Source: Streptomyces cellulosae (lineage in GTDB: Bacteria; Actinomycetota; Actinomycetes; Streptomycetales; Streptomycetaceae). From it: a DNA stretch of 64,000 nucleotides. Of this stretch, positions 8,673 through 18,805 are shown one piece after another. The stretch is taken from assembly GCF_000721105.1 (NCBI RefSeq), contig NZ_JOEV01000007.1, positions 124,001 to 188,000 on the forward strand, read 5' to 3'. The position numbers and the translations under genes are program-made. The notes beneath the pieces were generated by a model, which worked only from the letters and a program-made list of their open reading frames with translations, ran no database searches and had not been told where the DNA came from. Positions within the stretch are counted from its first letter, which is position 1, and the number at the start of each line of letters is the position of its first letter.

Positions 8673-9910
8673 GAGTTCAAGCTGCCGCTGTGAGACGCCC
8701 ACGACCCCGGACCCTCGGCATCGTCTGCATGTGCATCGTCCTGCTCGTGGCGGGTGCGGTCGCGGGTGTGCGCTGGGCGCAGAGCTGGAAGGGATCGGTC
8801 ACCGTTCTCGCCAACTGGAGCGGCGGGGAGAGAGAACAGTTCGAGAAAGCCATCGAGCAGTTCGAGGAGAACCACCGGATCGACGTCATCTACCAGGGCA
8901 GCTCCGCCCTGAGTCAGGTCCTGGCCGCCGACCTGGCGGCCGGTACGCAACCTGACGTGGCCGTACTGCCCGAACCCGGTGAACTGATGGCCTACGCCGC
9001 CGAGGGCAGACTCCGGCCGCTGGACGGCCTGTTCGAAGCCGGTGACTACGACCGCGTCTGGATGCCCAAAGTGGCGGGCGAGGACGGCCGGAAACGCACG
9101 TACTGGCTGCCGGTCAAGACCGGGCTGAAGAGCATGGTGTGGCACTCGGGAAGCCTGCCGAGGAACGAGATCGCCGAGATCGCCGGCGAACCCGACACGT
9201 GGTGCCTGGGCATGGAGTCCGGCGCCACGTCCGGCTGGCCGGGCACCGACTGGGTGGAGGACATCCTGCTCCAGCAGGCGGGCCCGAAGGTCTACGAGAA
9301 GTGGGCGACCGGCGACCTCGAATGGACGGACAAGCGCGTACGGAAGGCCTGGACGACCTGGGGCGAGATGGCGGGCGCAGGCGACGGAGCACGCGCCGAG
9401 CGAGTACTGAAAGCGAACTACGGACAGGACTGCTCGCATCAGCGCCTGGAGCACCAAGGGTCGTTCCGCGACACCGCGTGGAAGGAAGCCGACGGCGACT
9501 TCCTCCACTCCGCCGAGGTGATCCCCGAGGCTCAACAGAACTCCCAGCATTGGGAGGTCTCCGGCGACCTCGCGGCCATGCTGAACGCGACCGATGAAGC
9601 GAAGGAGCTGATCCGTTATCTGGCGGACCCTGGTATCGAGCTGCCGGACTTCACGGCCAACAAGAAGGCCGCCTCACCGGACAGCTACGACGACCCGATG
9701 AAGCGGAAGATCGGCTCGATCCTGCGCGACCCGAAGCAGCAGCGCTGCTGGGACGCTTCGGACACGATGCCACCGGCCATGCGCAACGCCTTCCACGAGG
9801 CGGTACTCCACTTCCTGGTCTCCCCCGAGGAACTGGACAACCAGTTGGAACTCCTGGAGAGCCTACGCAACGACCAAGGCCCGGCCTTCCCCGTCTGCGG
9901 CAGCGGCTGA
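8669..9910 (+). CDS. Membrane-anchored family 1 extracellular solute-binding protein
   Basis: 413 residues beginning RVQAAAVRRPRPRT, then a hydrophobic segment (about 16-34) with no lipobox cysteine after it, so I predict an N-terminal membrane anchor rather than a lipoprotein. The mature part begins GSVTVLANWSGGEREQFEKA and contains ALSQVLAADLAAGTQPDVAVLP and WLPVKTGLKSMVWH, typical of SBP_bac_1 (sugar or peptide ABC receptors). No ABC permease or ATPase follows, so it is probably a sensor subunit, as GlnH is in the mycobacterial PknG system. It is the last gene of the operon. Four cysteines lie in the mature part (CLGMESG, CSHQ, CWDAS, CGSG). Ligand unknown. Confidence 0.8.
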   Translation: MRVQAAAVRRPRPRTLGIVCMCIVLLVAGAVAGVRWAQSWKGSVTVLANWSGGEREQFEKAIEQFEENHRIDVIYQGSSALSQVLAADLAAGTQPDVAVLPEPGELMAYAAEGRLRPLDGLFEAGDYDRVWMPKVAGEDGRKRTYWLPVKTGLKSMVWHSGSLPRNEIAEIAGEPDTWCLGMESGATSGWPGTDWVEDILLQQAGPKVYEKWATGDLEWTDKRVRKAWTTWGEMAGAGDGARAERVLKANYGQDCSHQRLEHQGSFRDTAWKEADGDFLHSAEVIPEAQQNSQHWEVSGDLAAMLNATDEAKELIRYLADPGIELPDFTANKKAASPDSYDDPMKRKIGSILRDPKQQRCWDASDTMPPAMRNAFHEAVLHFLVSPEELDNQLELLESLRNDQGPAFPVCGSG

Positions 9911-10386
9911 TCCACCCCGGAAAGGGGGCCTGACCCTGCCTGCCCTGGCCGACGGATCCTTGATGCACTGACCTTGTGCGGTCGACTCGGGGCGCGGTGA
10001 CGACGTTGCCGTCGTTCCGTTTCCCCGAGCCGCCGACCCGAACCGGACGTGCGTGTCTCCACGCATCCGGCTCCGCGCGCCCCCTGCCCTGATCGTGTCC
10101 CGCCAACGCGCAGACAGCACCTGCACGGAAACGCAGCCAGGGGCGTTCGACCAAACCGACGCCCGGCCCCTTGCCACTCGCGAGACGGAGCGCCATCACT
10201 CCGCCCCATGAACGAAGACGGACGCGGGCCACGAGGCACTTCACGGCCGCAGGCCAGGCTCTGGCCAGTACGCAATACCAGCACGGGCGCTCTCATCTCA
10301 TCCAGCATGAATCCAGCACGGTAGGGATGAGCAGGGGTGATGACAGATGACGAGAGGTCAGGAAATCCAGCACCTATCCAGCACGG
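9911..10386. other. Intergenic region with paired 8-bp direct repeats
   Basis: No gene is supported between the binding-protein gene and the convergent ychF terminator. The right part carries four ATCCAGCA copies (10300-10307, 10311-10318, 10365-10372, 10376-10383) in two pairs spaced 11 bases apart. A short CCCC/GGGG hairpin at 9915-9927 may be a weak terminator of the sensory operon. Confidence 0.5.
10300..10383. repeat. Two pairs of ATCCAGCA direct repeats
   Basis: Each pair has repeat starts exactly 11 bases apart, and the second copy of each pair continues into CGGTA. The pairs are separated by 46 bases. Spacing of one helical turn suggests a protein-binding site, but no adjacent divergent promoter explains it. 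Confidence 0.6.
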
Positions 10387-10424
10387 TAAAAATCAAGGGG
10401 CCTGACCCCGAAGAGCCAGACCCC
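10387..10424 (-). terminator. Intrinsic terminator of ychF
   Basis: Read on the minus strand, GGGGTCTGGC pairs with GTCAGGCCCC in the 10397-10424 hairpin with two wobble pairs. It is followed by TTGATTTTT. It lies 50 bases after the ychF stop. This is one of the few terminators here with a real T-tract. Confidence 0.85.
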
Positions 10425-10473
10425 ATTTGACCTGCACGTTTGCCAGATCAGCGAAGTGGTGTTACGTCACCGG

Positions 10474-11562
<1,089 letters not shown>

Positions 11563-11771
11563 GGTGCGACTTCCCGGAGTGAGAGGGCTGGCGTGAGAGG
11601 ACGGGGCCGGGGTCTGTCGGACAGGCCCCTGAGGAGAGGCTCCCGGGAACAGGCCCTGGGCCGATCCACCAGTCTACGGCGTGCCCACGCCCGCTTCGGC
11701 GACGTCTCGAACGCTTGGCCAAGGTCCCGTCGACGGCGTGTCCGAGGAGCGATTCGGCACATTAGCCGACC

Positions 11772-11777
11772 TAAGTT
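11772..11777 (+). promoter_or_regulatory. Candidate -10 element for a leaderless DUF6542 mRNA
   Basis: TAAGTT lies six bases before GTG 11784, with no Shine-Dalgarno sequence. The same geometry recurs at several other genes in this window. No convincing -35 was found. Confidence 0.3.
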
Positions 11778-11783
11778 GGTCCA

Positions 11784-12407
11784 GTGGAGCAACACAGGAC
11801 GCGCCCCCGGCAGTACGGACCGCGACGCGGCACGACCCCTCCCCTGCCCCCGCAGGCCGCACGGGGGGCGAACGGCCGCCCGGCGCGGCCCGGCAGATCC
11901 GGTTCTCCGGGCGGTGCGGGCCGGAAGGGTGCGGGCCGGGGCGGTGCGGTGCCGCCGCGTCGTCCGGCGGCAGTACGACCGTCCGGACCGCCGCCGGTCC
12001 AGGCCCTGCGGCGGATGCCCAACCCCCGGCTCACGGGGCTCGGCGGCGGACTGTTCTGCGGGACGCTGATGTTCCTGTTCGGCTGCGTCGACGACCTGCT
12101 GTTCGGGTCCTCGCTGACGGTGTACGGCTTCCTTTTCCTCCCCGTGTGCACCCTGACCGCCCTCTGGATCCGCCGGGTCGATCTGGTGACCGTGCCGATC
12201 GTGGTGCCGATCGCCTTCGCCGTGGGGCTGCTTCCGGTGGCCGAGAGCGGCAGCGGACTCGGAGACCGGCTGATGGGCCTCTTCACCGCCCTCGCGACCC
12301 AGGCGGGGTGGCTCTACGGCGGGACACTGATCGCCGGCCTGATCGCGACGGTACGGAAGATCCGCCTGATGGCCCGCCGGTCCGCCCGGAACCGCCCGCC
12401 CGCGTAA
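11784..12407 (+). CDS. DUF6542 membrane protein
   Basis: 207 residues. The first about 75 are Pro/Arg/Gly-rich and look disordered. After NPRLTGLGGGLFCGTLMFLFG come about four membrane helices: GLFCGTLMFLFGCV, VYGFLFLPVCTLTAL, TVPIVVPIAFAVGLLP and GWLYGGTLIAGLIAT. The tail is strongly basic. The family is conserved in Streptomyces next to ychF/ppgK and has no known function. Start is GTG 11784. The stop codon falls in the first copy of a 17-bp tandem repeat. Downstream is convergent ppgK. Confidence 0.75.
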   Translation: MEQHRTRPRQYGPRRGTTPPLPPQAARGANGRPARPGRSGSPGGAGRKGAGRGGAVPPRRPAAVRPSGPPPVQALRRMPNPRLTGLGGGLFCGTLMFLFGCVDDLLFGSSLTVYGFLFLPVCTLTALWIRRVDLVTVPIVVPIAFAVGLLPVAESGSGLGDRLMGLFTALATQAGWLYGGTLIAGLIATVRKIRLMARRSARNRPPA

Positions 12408-12454
12408 CCCGTTCCGGGCCGTAACCCGTTCCGGGCCGTAACCCGTTCCGGGGC
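12404..12454. repeat. 17-bp tandem repeat, three copies
   Basis: GTAACCCGTTCCGGGCC occurs at 12404-12420 and 12421-12437, and nearly complete at 12438-12454. The first copy supplies the TAA stop of the DUF6542 gene. Confidence 0.9.
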
Positions 12455-12500
12455 GGGGCTCCGGGCTCCCCGCCCCGGCCGCCACCCACCGCCCGGCCCG

Positions 12501-12675
12501 CCGACCCGCTCGACCGGCCCCGTGGGCTCGACCGACCCGCTCGACCGGCCCCGTGGGCTCGACCGACCCGCTCGACCGGCCCCGTGGGCTCGACCGACCC
12601 GGGTGGGCGGCCCCGTGGGCTCGACCGACCCGGGTGGGCGGCCCCGTGGGCTCGACCGACCCGGGTGGGCGGGCT
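12501..12675. repeat. 31-bp tandem repeat between convergent genes
   Basis: Five full head-to-tail copies plus a partial one: 12501-12531, 12532-12562, 12563-12593, 12594-12624, 12625-12655 and a truncated copy from 12656. The first three share CGCTCGACCGG internally and the last ones GGGTGGGCGG. All end CCCCGTGGGCTCGA. The period is not a multiple of three, so it is not coding, although it creates long shadow ORFs on both strands. It fills most of the 318-base gap between the DUF6542 gene and ppgK. Confidence 0.9.
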
Positions 12676-12725
12676 GTCGGCACGACGCCCCGGGAAGGGT
12701 CACGCCGTCGGGCCACGCCGCCGGG

Positions 12726-13469
12726 TCAGGCCTTCGCCGCTCTCATCGCCGCCCCCACGATCCCCGCGTTGTTCTGCAGCTGCGCCGGGACGATCTCCGC
12801 CTGGATGCCCTCGATGTAGTGGAGGAACTTCTCGGACTTGCGGCTGACGCCGCCGCCGACGATGAACAGCTCGGGCGAGAACAGCATCTCGACGTGGGCG
12901 AGGTACTTCTGGACGCGGTGGGCCCAGTGCTCCCACGTCAGGTCCTCGTCCTCCTTGGCCTTGCTGGAGGCGCGCTTCTCGGCGTCGTGGCCGTGCAGTT
13001 CGACGTGGCCCAGTTCGGTGTTGGGGACGAGGACACCGTCGACGAAGAGGGCGCTGCCGATGCCCGTGCCGAAGGTGAGCAGGATGACCGTGCCCCGGCG
13101 GCCCCGGCCCGCTCCGAAGTTCATCTCGGCGACGCCCGCCGCGTCCGCGTCGTTGACCACCGTCACCGGCAGGCCGCCCAGGCGCTCGCTGAACAGGGCG
13201 CGCGCGTCGGTGTCGATCCAGCTCTTGTCGACGTTGGCCGCCGTACGGATATGGGATCCGTCGGTGACCACACCCGGGAAGGTGAGGCCGACCGGTCCCG
13301 TCCAGCCGTGGTGCTCGACGACCTGCCGCACGCCGTCGGCCACCCCGTCGGGGGTCGCCGGATGCGGAGTCAGCACCTTGAAGCGCTCCTGGGCGAGGTC
13401 GCCCCTGTCAAGGTCCACAGGGGCGCCCTTGATCCCGGATCCGCCGATGTCCACTCCGAAGATCTGCAT
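12726..13469 (-). CDS. ppgK: Polyphosphate glucokinase
   Basis: 247 residues, ROK family. The phosphate-binding start [17 protein letters not shown] is followed by [19 protein letters not shown], the polyphosphate glucokinase-specific segment, [12 protein letters not shown] (catalytic Asp) and [14 protein letters not shown]. It phosphorylates glucose using polyphosphate (or ATP), feeding glycolysis from the polyphosphate store. It shows the internal [22 protein letters not shown] region of the family rather than the cysteine-rich zinc motif of ordinary ROK sugar kinases. It is followed on the same strand by the 31-bp tandem repeat; ispH lies 29 bases upstream and may be co-transcribed. Confidence 0.95.
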   Translation of the reverse strand: MQIFGVDIGGSGIKGAPVDLDRGDLAQERFKVLTPHPATPDGVADGVRQVVEHHGWTGPVGLTFPGVVTDGSHIRTAANVDKSWIDTDARALFSERLGGLPVTVVNDADAAGVAEMNFGAGRGRRGTVILLTFGTGIGSALFVDGVLVPNTELGHVELHGHDAEKRASSKAKEDEDLTWEHWAHRVQKYLAHVEMLFSPELFIVGGGVSRKSEKFLHYIEGIQAEIVPAQLQNNAGIVGAAMRAAKA

Positions 13470-13498
13470 GGCCCTACGTTACGACGAACGACTGACAG

Positions 13499-14527
13499 TC
13501 ACTCGGCCGAGGCACCTTCCGGGCCGGACGCCGAGCCGGCGCCGCCGCGCTGGGCCACCAGCGCCGCCGCCTCCTCGCGCAGGTCGCGGCGGAGTTCCTT
13601 CGGGAGTGAGAAGGTGATGGACTCCTCGGCCGCCTTGACCAGTTCGACGTCGCCGTAGCCGCGCTCGCCGAGCCACTCGAGGACCTCCTCGACGAGCACC
13701 TCCGGGACGGAGGCGCCGGAGGTGACGCCCACCGTCGTCACGCCCTCCAGCCAGGTCTCGTCGATCTCGCTCGCGAAGTCCACCAGGTACGCCTCGCGGG
13801 AGCCGGCCAGCTTGGCGACCTCGACGAGCCGCTTGGAGTTGGAGGAGTTGCGGGAGCCGACGACGATCACCAGCTCGGCCTCCGCGCCCATCTGCTTCAC
13901 CGCGAGCTGACGGTTCTGCGTGGCGTAGCAGATGTCGTCGCTGGGCGGGGAGATCAGCTGCGGGAACTTCTCCTTGAGAGCGTCGACGGTCTCCATGGTC
14001 TCGTCGACGGAGAGGGTGGTCTGGGAGAGCCAGACGACCTTGGAGGGGTCACGGACCTCCACCTTGTCGACGTCACCGGGGCCGTCGACGAGGGTGATGT
14101 GGTCGGGGGCCTCGCCGGAGGTGCCGATGACCTCTTCGTGGCCCTCGTGCCCGATCAGGAGGATGTCGTAGTCCTCGCCCGCGAAGCGGACGGCTTCCTT
14201 GTGGACCTTGGTGACCAGCGGGCAGGTGGCGTCGATGGTGGCGAGGCGGCCGCGCTCGGCTTCCTCGTGGACGACGGGGGCCACGCCGTGCGCGGAGAAC
14301 ATGACGATGTTCCCCGGGGGGACCTCCTCCGTCCGTTCGACGAAGATGGCGCCCTTCTTCTCCAGGGTCCGCACGACGTACTTGTTGTGGACGATCTCGT
14401 GCCGGACGTACACCGGAGCGCCGTACTGCTCCAGGGCTTTCTCGACGGCGATCACCGCGCGGTCCACGCCCGCGCAGTAGCCACGGGGGGCGGCGAGCAG
14501 GACACGGCGGCCAGGAGAAGCAGTCAT
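13499..14527 (-). CDS. ispH: 4-hydroxy-3-methylbut-2-enyl diphosphate reductase
   Basis: About 342 residues. IspH carries out the last step of the MEP pathway, reducing HMBPP to IPP and DMAPP with a [4Fe-4S] cluster. The three cluster cysteines are visible in [20 protein letters not shown] and [11 protein letters not shown]. The TGTSGEAP-type segment ([10 protein letters not shown]) and [11 protein letters not shown] are also present. I place the start at ATG 14527 because TACGAT (14540-14535 on the minus strand) lies seven bases upstream, suggesting a leaderless transcript; ATG 14536 would lie inside that hexamer but is the conventional annotation in relatives. The cis-prenyltransferase at 40.2 kb uses the product. 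Confidence 0.96.
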   Translation of the reverse strand: MTASPGRRVLLAAPRGYCAGVDRAVIAVEKALEQYGAPVYVRHEIVHNKYVVRTLEKKGAIFVERTEEVPPGNIVMFSAHGVAPVVHEEAERGRLATIDATCPLVTKVHKEAVRFAGEDYDILLIGHEGHEEVIGTSGEAPDHITLVDGPGDVDKVEVRDPSKVVWLSQTTLSVDETMETVDALKEKFPQLISPPSDDICYATQNRQLAVKQMGAEAELVIVVGSRNSSNSKRLVEVAKLAGSREAYLVDFASEIDETWLEGVTTVGVTSGASVPEVLVEEVLEWLGERGYGDVELVKAAEESITFSLPKELRRDLREEAAALVAQRGGAGSASGPEGASAE

Positions 14528-14611
14528 GCGTCCCATCGTAAGGCCGCGTTCGGCGGGCCGGAGATCGCCTGTGCGCGGAGCGTTGTCGGACCCGGCCATT
14601 ACTCTCGCGGC

Positions 14612-15820
14612 ATGGCTCTCAACACGTCCGCGGAAACCCCTCTGCCCGTCGGTGAGGTGTCGCGGCTCATCGGCGGGTGGATCGACCGGCTCGGGGCCGT
14701 GTGGGTCGAGGGGCAGATCACCCAGCTGTCGCGGCGGCCCGGCGCGGGCGTCGTGTTCCTGACCCTGCGTGACCCGTCGTACGACATCTCCGTGAGCGTC
14801 ACCTGTTATCGCCAGGTGTTCGACGCCGTGGCGGACGTGGTGAGCGAGGGTGCCCGGGTCGTCGTTCTGGCGAAGCCCGAGTGGTACGCGCCGCGGGGGC
14901 AACTGTCGCTGCGCGCCGCCGAGATAAAGCCCGTCGGGGTCGGGGAGCTCCTCGCTCGGCTCGAGCAGCTGAAGAAGTCCCTTGCCGCGGAGGGGCTGTT
15001 CGCGGCCGAGCGGAAGAAGCCGCTGCCCTTCCTGCCCCAGCTCGTCGGGCTGGTCTGCGGGCGGGCCTCGGCCGCCGAGCGGGACGTCCTGGAGAACGCC
15101 CGGCACCGCTGGCCGGCCGTCCGCTTCGAGGTGCGCAACGTCGCCGTGCAGGGCGTGCACGCCGTGCCGCAGGTCGTACAGGCCGTGAAGGAGCTCGACG
15201 CGCTCGACGAGGTGGACGTCATCATCGTCGCCCGCGGGGGTGGCAGCGTGGAGGACCTGCTGCCGTTCTCCGACGAGCAGTTGATCAGGACGGTCGCCCA
15301 GTGCCGTACGCCGGTGGTGTCCGCCATCGGGCACGAGCCGGACAATCCGCTCCTCGACCACGTGGCCGACCTGCGCGCCTCGACCCCGACGGACGCGGCC
15401 AAGAAGGTCGTACCGGACGTGGGCGAGGAGTACGAGCGGGTGCGGCTGCTGCGGAACAGGGCCCGGCGCTGTGTCGAGGCGTTCATCGAGCGGGAGGAGC
15501 GAGGGCTCGCCCATGCGCTCGCCCGGCCGTCGATGGAGGACCCGCACCGGATGATCGACGAGCGGGCCGACCAGGTGGCCTCGCTGATCGACCGGGGGCG
15601 CCGCACCCTGGGGCATCTCCTCGACCGCGCCGACTCGGAGCTGACGCACACGCACGCGCGCGTGGTGGGCCTCTCCCCCGCCGCGACCCTCAAGCGGGGG
15701 TACGCCGTGCTGCAGAAGGCCGACGGGCATGTGGTCCGCGGTCCGGACGAGGTCACGGGGGACGAGGTGCTGCGCGCGCGGGTGGCCGAGGGCGAGTTCG
15801 TGGTCCGTGTCGATGCATAG
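14612..15820 (+). CDS. xseA: Exodeoxyribonuclease VII large subunit
   Basis: 402 residues. An N-terminal OB-fold ([21 protein letters not shown]) is followed by the exonuclease VII core: [41 protein letters not shown] and [28 protein letters not shown] helical coiled region leads to the C-terminal LKRGYAVL motif. It degrades single-stranded DNA in both directions with XseB. ATG 14612 has no Shine-Dalgarno; TACTCT lies six bases upstream, so the message may be leaderless. It is divergent from ispH and followed by xseB nine bases later. Confidence 0.97.
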   Translation: MALNTSAETPLPVGEVSRLIGGWIDRLGAVWVEGQITQLSRRPGAGVVFLTLRDPSYDISVSVTCYRQVFDAVADVVSEGARVVVLAKPEWYAPRGQLSLRAAEIKPVGVGELLARLEQLKKSLAAEGLFAAERKKPLPFLPQLVGLVCGRASAAERDVLENARHRWPAVRFEVRNVAVQGVHAVPQVVQAVKELDALDEVDVIIVARGGGSVEDLLPFSDEQLIRTVAQCRTPVVSAIGHEPDNPLLDHVADLRASTPTDAAKKVVPDVGEEYERVRLLRNRARRCVEAFIEREERGLAHALARPSMEDPHRMIDERADQVASLIDRGRRTLGHLLDRADSELTHTHARVVGLSPAATLKRGYAVLQKADGHVVRGPDEVTGDEVLRARVAEGEFVVRVDA

Positions 15821-15829
15821 AGTGGGCGG

Positions 15830-16126
15830 ATGACCGGCAAGGTGGAGGAGACGGCCGCGGTGACCGAGGGTCTCGGGTACGAGCAGGCGCGGGACGAGCT
15901 GATCGACGTCGTTCGGCGGCTGGAGGCGGGCGGTACGACGCTGGAGGAGTCCCTCGCCCTGTGGGAGCGCGGCGAGGAACTTGCCAAGGTGTGCCGACGC
16001 TGGCTCGAAGGGGCGCGGGCACGGCTGGACGCGGCCCTGGCCGAGGAGGAGGGCGACGGCCGGGGCCCGGACGGCAAGGGCGGCGACGACGGCACGGCGG
16101 ACCGCTACGCCGGGGGCGACGCGTAG
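15830..16126 (+). CDS. xseB: Exodeoxyribonuclease VII small subunit
   Basis: 98 residues with the helical hairpin of Xse[29 protein letters not shown] followed by [28 protein letters not shown]. Several small subunits bind one XseA. The acidic and glycine-rich tail ([17 protein letters not shown]) is typical of Streptomyces versions and likely disordered. ATG 15830 follows the xseA stop by nine bases, so the two are an operon. Confidence 0.95.
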   Translation: MTGKVEETAAVTEGLGYEQARDELIDVVRRLEAGGTTLEESLALWERGEELAKVCRRWLEGARARLDAALAEEEGDGRGPDGKGGDDGTADRYAGGDA

Positions 16127-16266
16127 GCGTCCCGGCGACCGGGGCTGTGAAGCGGATCACCACGGCCCGCTCTTTGTTGAACGTTGAACTTCACTGGCGT
16201 ACGGTCGGAGACGTCAACCGGTCCGGCATCCCCGGATCCGACGTACATCTCCGAGAAGGTTCACGT

Positions 16267-16857
16267 ATGTCTCTCGTCCTTGACCCCGCCGCGCAGGACC
16301 TGCTCTTCCGTGAGGCCCGCACCGCGAACACCTTCACCGACGAGCCGGTGACCGATGAGCAGGTGCAGGCCATCTACGACCTGGTCAAGTACGGCCCGAC
16401 GGCCTTCAACCAGAGCCCGCTGCGCATCACCCTGGTCCGCTCCGCCGAGGCCCGTGAGCGGCTGGTCCAGCACATGGCCGAGGGCAACCAGCCCAAGACC
16501 GCCACCGCCCCGCTGGTCGCGATCCTCTCCGCGGACAACGAGTTCCACGAGGAGCTGCCGACGCTGTTCCCGCACTTCCCGCAGGCCAAGGACCTCTTCT
16601 TCGGCGAGCGCTCGGCCCGCGAGGGCGCGGCCACGCTGAACGCCGCCCTGCAGGCCGCGTACTTCATCATCGGCGTCCGTGCCGCGGGCCTCGCCGCCGG
16701 ACCGATGACCGGTCTGGACTTCGAGGGCGTCCGCAAGGAGTTCCTTGACGACGACCACACCCCGCTGATGGTCGTCAACATCGGCAAGCCGGGCGACGAC
16801 GCCTGGTTCCCGCGCTCCCCGCGACTGGCGTACGACGAGGTCGTCACCACCGTCTGA
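16267..16857 (+). CDS. RutE-like malonic semialdehyde reductase / nitroreductase family
   Basis: 196 residues, flavin-dependent nitroreductase fold. The start region has [28 protein letters not shown] and [16 protein letters not shown], matching the RutE/HadB group. The central region [29 protein letters not shown] binds FMN. RutE reduces malonic semialdehyde to 3-hydroxypropionate in pyrimidine degradation, but no other rut genes are nearby, so the physiological substrate is uncertain. ATG 16267 has GAGAAGG upstream. It is a single gene ending in a strong hairpin. Confidence 0.85.
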   Translation: MSLVLDPAAQDLLFREARTANTFTDEPVTDEQVQAIYDLVKYGPTAFNQSPLRITLVRSAEARERLVQHMAEGNQPKTATAPLVAILSADNEFHEELPTLFPHFPQAKDLFFGERSAREGAATLNAALQAAYFIIGVRAAGLAAGPMTGLDFEGVRKEFLDDDHTPLMVVNIGKPGDDAWFPRSPRLAYDEVVTTV

Positions 16858-16870
16858 GCGCCCCCGTGCG

Positions 16871-16902
16871 AGAGGCCCCCGGTACCGACACCGGGGGCCT
16901 CT
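16871..16902 (+). terminator. Terminator of the nitroreductase gene
   Basis: AGAGGCCCCCGGT (16871-16883) pairs perfectly with ACCGGGGGCCTCT (16890-16902) around ACCGAC, a 13-bp stem 13 bases after the stop codon. Confidence 0.9.
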
Positions 16903-17021
16903 TCGTCGTCCTACGCGGCTGTCCCGCAGGGCTGCTGCGGGACAGTCCTGTACGGCCGCCGCACCACGGCACCCCGCTGCTCATCGTGGCCGGCGCCGGC
17001 ACGGCTCTCCCCCGCGGCCGC

Positions 17022-17543
17022 TCAGGCCATCTTCAGCGCCTCGGCCATCTGGGTCAGCCGGGCGAACGAGCCCGTGCCGGCCACCACCGTCGTCGCGCCC
17101 TTCTCGCTGAGCACCAGGGCGTCGTAGCGGCCGCCGGTGTAGCGGGTCCACGTCCGGCCGTCGATCTTCTGGGTGGTCTTCGTCTCCTTGCCGCCCTGGC
17201 TGGCCGCGTCGATGAACGTCGACGGCTTCTGAGTCGACTGCTCGATCTGCACGTACTCACCGTCGGGAGCGTGGAAACCGAGGTGCCAGGCGTCGAACTG
17301 GTCGCCCCGGAAGCGGACGGACGTCGCCTTCCAGCTGCCGGACAGACCCTCGGGCGCGGCCACCGGGTAGGGCGCGGCGCGGCGCGCCGTGAGCAACTCG
17401 ACGCGGTAGTCGACCTTCGGGAGGTCCGGAGTGGAGTCGTCGTGCGGGATGAAGATGTAGATGACCGCCGCCGCGATCCCGATCAGGCCCAGGGAGAGAA
17501 TCATGTCCCTGACCGTCTTCTGCTTGCCGTTCGAACCTGCCAC
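17022..17543 (-). CDS. DUF4245 membrane-anchored protein
   Basis: 173 residues. It has a short basic N-terminus, one membrane helix at about 13-32 ([20 protein letters not shown]), then an extracytoplasmic domain with the DUF4245 pattern: [40 protein letters not shown] and [14 protein letters not shown]. Function unknown; found across actinobacteria near glpX. Start is GTG 17543 with AGGGG just upstream. It is divergent from glpX (126-base gap). Confidence 0.88.
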   Translation of the reverse strand: MAGSNGKQKTVRDMILSLGLIGIAAAVIYIFIPHDDSTPDLPKVDYRVELLTARRAAPYPVAAPEGLSGSWKATSVRFRGDQFDAWHLGFHAPDGEYVQIEQSTQKPSTFIDAASQGGKETKTTQKIDGRTWTRYTGGRYDALVLSEKGATTVVAGTGSFARLTQMAEALKMA

Positions 17544-17669
17544 GCCCCTATCGTCGCAGGTGCCCTGGTCCGCTCATCCGTGGGGCCCCCTGCTCATTTT
17601 GTCCACCTGACGATAGAGTCGGGCTCATACCCTCATCCGGCCGTCGTCGTATCAGAAAGGTGCGCTCCG

Positions 17670-18704
17670 ATGACCGAGCATCATCATCTGCCGTCCGAGC
17701 TCGAAGTTCCTTCCGAGGCTCCCGACCGCAACCTCGCTCTGGAGCTCGTCCGGGTCACCGAAGCCGCGGCCATGGCCGCGGGCCGCTGGGTCGGACGCGG
17801 TGACAAGAACGGCGCCGACGGTGCCGCGGTGCGCGCCATGCGGACCCTCGTCCACACCGTCTCGATGAACGGCGTCGTCGTCATCGGAGAGGGCGAGAAG
17901 GACGAGGCTCCGATGCTCTTCAACGGCGAGCGCGTCGGTGACGGGACCGGACCGGAGTGCGACATCGCCGTCGACCCGATCGACGGGACCACCCTGACCG
18001 CCAAGGGCATGACCAACGCCATCGCCGTGCTGGCCGCCGCCGACCGGGGGTCGATGTTCGACCCGTCCGCCGTCTTCTACATGGACAAGCTGGTCACCGG
18101 GCCCGAGGCCGCCGACTTCGTGGACATCGACGCGCCGGTGTCGGTGAACATCCGCCGGGTGGCCAAGGCCAAGCGGTCCACGCCGGAGGACGTGACCGTG
18201 GTCATCCTGGACCGGCCGCGGCACGAGGGCCTCATCGACGAGATCCGGGAGACCGGCGCGCGCATCAAGCTGATCTCCGACGGTGACGTGGCCGGTTCGA
18301 TCCTGGCGCTGCGCGAGGGCACCGGCGTCGATCTGCTGCTCGGCATCGGCGGTACGCCGGAGGGCATCATCTCGGCCTGTGCGGTGAAGTGCCTGGGCGG
18401 GACCATCCAGGGCAAGCTGTGGCCGAAGGACGACGAGGAGCGGCAGCGGGCGATCGACGCGGGGCACGACCTGGACCGGGTGCTGATGACCGACGACCTG
18501 GTGTCCGGGGAGAACGTGTTCTTCGTCGCCACCGGCATCACCGACGGTGAGTTGCTTCGGGGCGTGCGATACCGCTCGGAGACCGCGACGACCGACTCCA
18601 TCGTGATGCGGTCGAAGTCCGGGACCGTGCGGAGGATCGACTCCGAGCACCGGCTCAGCAAGCTGCGGGCCTACAGCGCGATCGACTTCGACCGGGCGAA
18701 GTAG
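17670..18704 (+). CDS. glpX: Class II fructose-1,6-bisphosphatase
   Basis: 344 residues. Motifs include [15 protein letters not shown] and AVDPIDGTT (metal and phosphate binding), and [19 protein letters not shown]. It hydrolyses fructose 1,6-bisphosphate to fructose 6-phosphate, the committed gluconeogenic step, and is the main FBPase of actinobacteria. Start is ATG 17670 with AGAAAGG nine bases upstream. It is divergent from the DUF4245 gene and convergent with the whiB-like gene, sharing a bidirectional terminator. Confidence 0.97.
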   Translation: MTEHHHLPSELEVPSEAPDRNLALELVRVTEAAAMAAGRWVGRGDKNGADGAAVRAMRTLVHTVSMNGVVVIGEGEKDEAPMLFNGERVGDGTGPECDIAVDPIDGTTLTAKGMTNAIAVLAAADRGSMFDPSAVFYMDKLVTGPEAADFVDIDAPVSVNIRRVAKAKRSTPEDVTVVILDRPRHEGLIDEIRETGARIKLISDGDVAGSILALREGTGVDLLLGIGGTPEGIISACAVKCLGGTIQGKLWPKDDEERQRAIDAGHDLDRVLMTDDLVSGENVFFVATGITDGELLRGVRYRSETATTDSIVMRSKSGTVRRIDSEHRLSKLRAYSAIDFDRAK

Positions 18705-18753
18705 CCACGGGCGGGAGCCCGTTCAGTTCGCCGAGCATTCCGTACGCCGAGAA

Positions 18754-18787
18754 GAGGGGCGCCCCCGGTGCGGTGGGGGCGCCCTTC
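18754..18787. terminator. Bidirectional terminator between glpX and whiB-like gene
   Basis: GGGCGCCCCC (18757-18766) pairs with GGGGGCGCCC (18775-18784) around GGTGCGGT, with two or three further outer pairs. It lies between convergent genes and can serve both. Confidence 0.88.
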
Positions 18788-18805
18788 CGGCGTGTCTGAC
18801 GCGGC

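Noticed and set aside
9651..10308. Minus-strand ORFs downstream of the solute-binding protein gene
   Set aside because: They overlap the 3' end of that gene antisense, have no family motif and no ribosome site.
12501..12675. CRISPR array
   Set aside because: The 31-bp units are directly adjacent with no unique spacers and no cas genes are nearby, so it is a simple tandem repeat.
12314..12847. Several 60-130 codon ORFs of repeated GSTDPL/RPTRVGG residues
   Set aside because: They are translations of the 31-bp tandem repeat in different frames and have no independent support.
14536..15730. N-terminal extension of ispH to position 15730
   Set aside because: The extension is antisense to xseA and IspH has its usual N-terminus near 14527.
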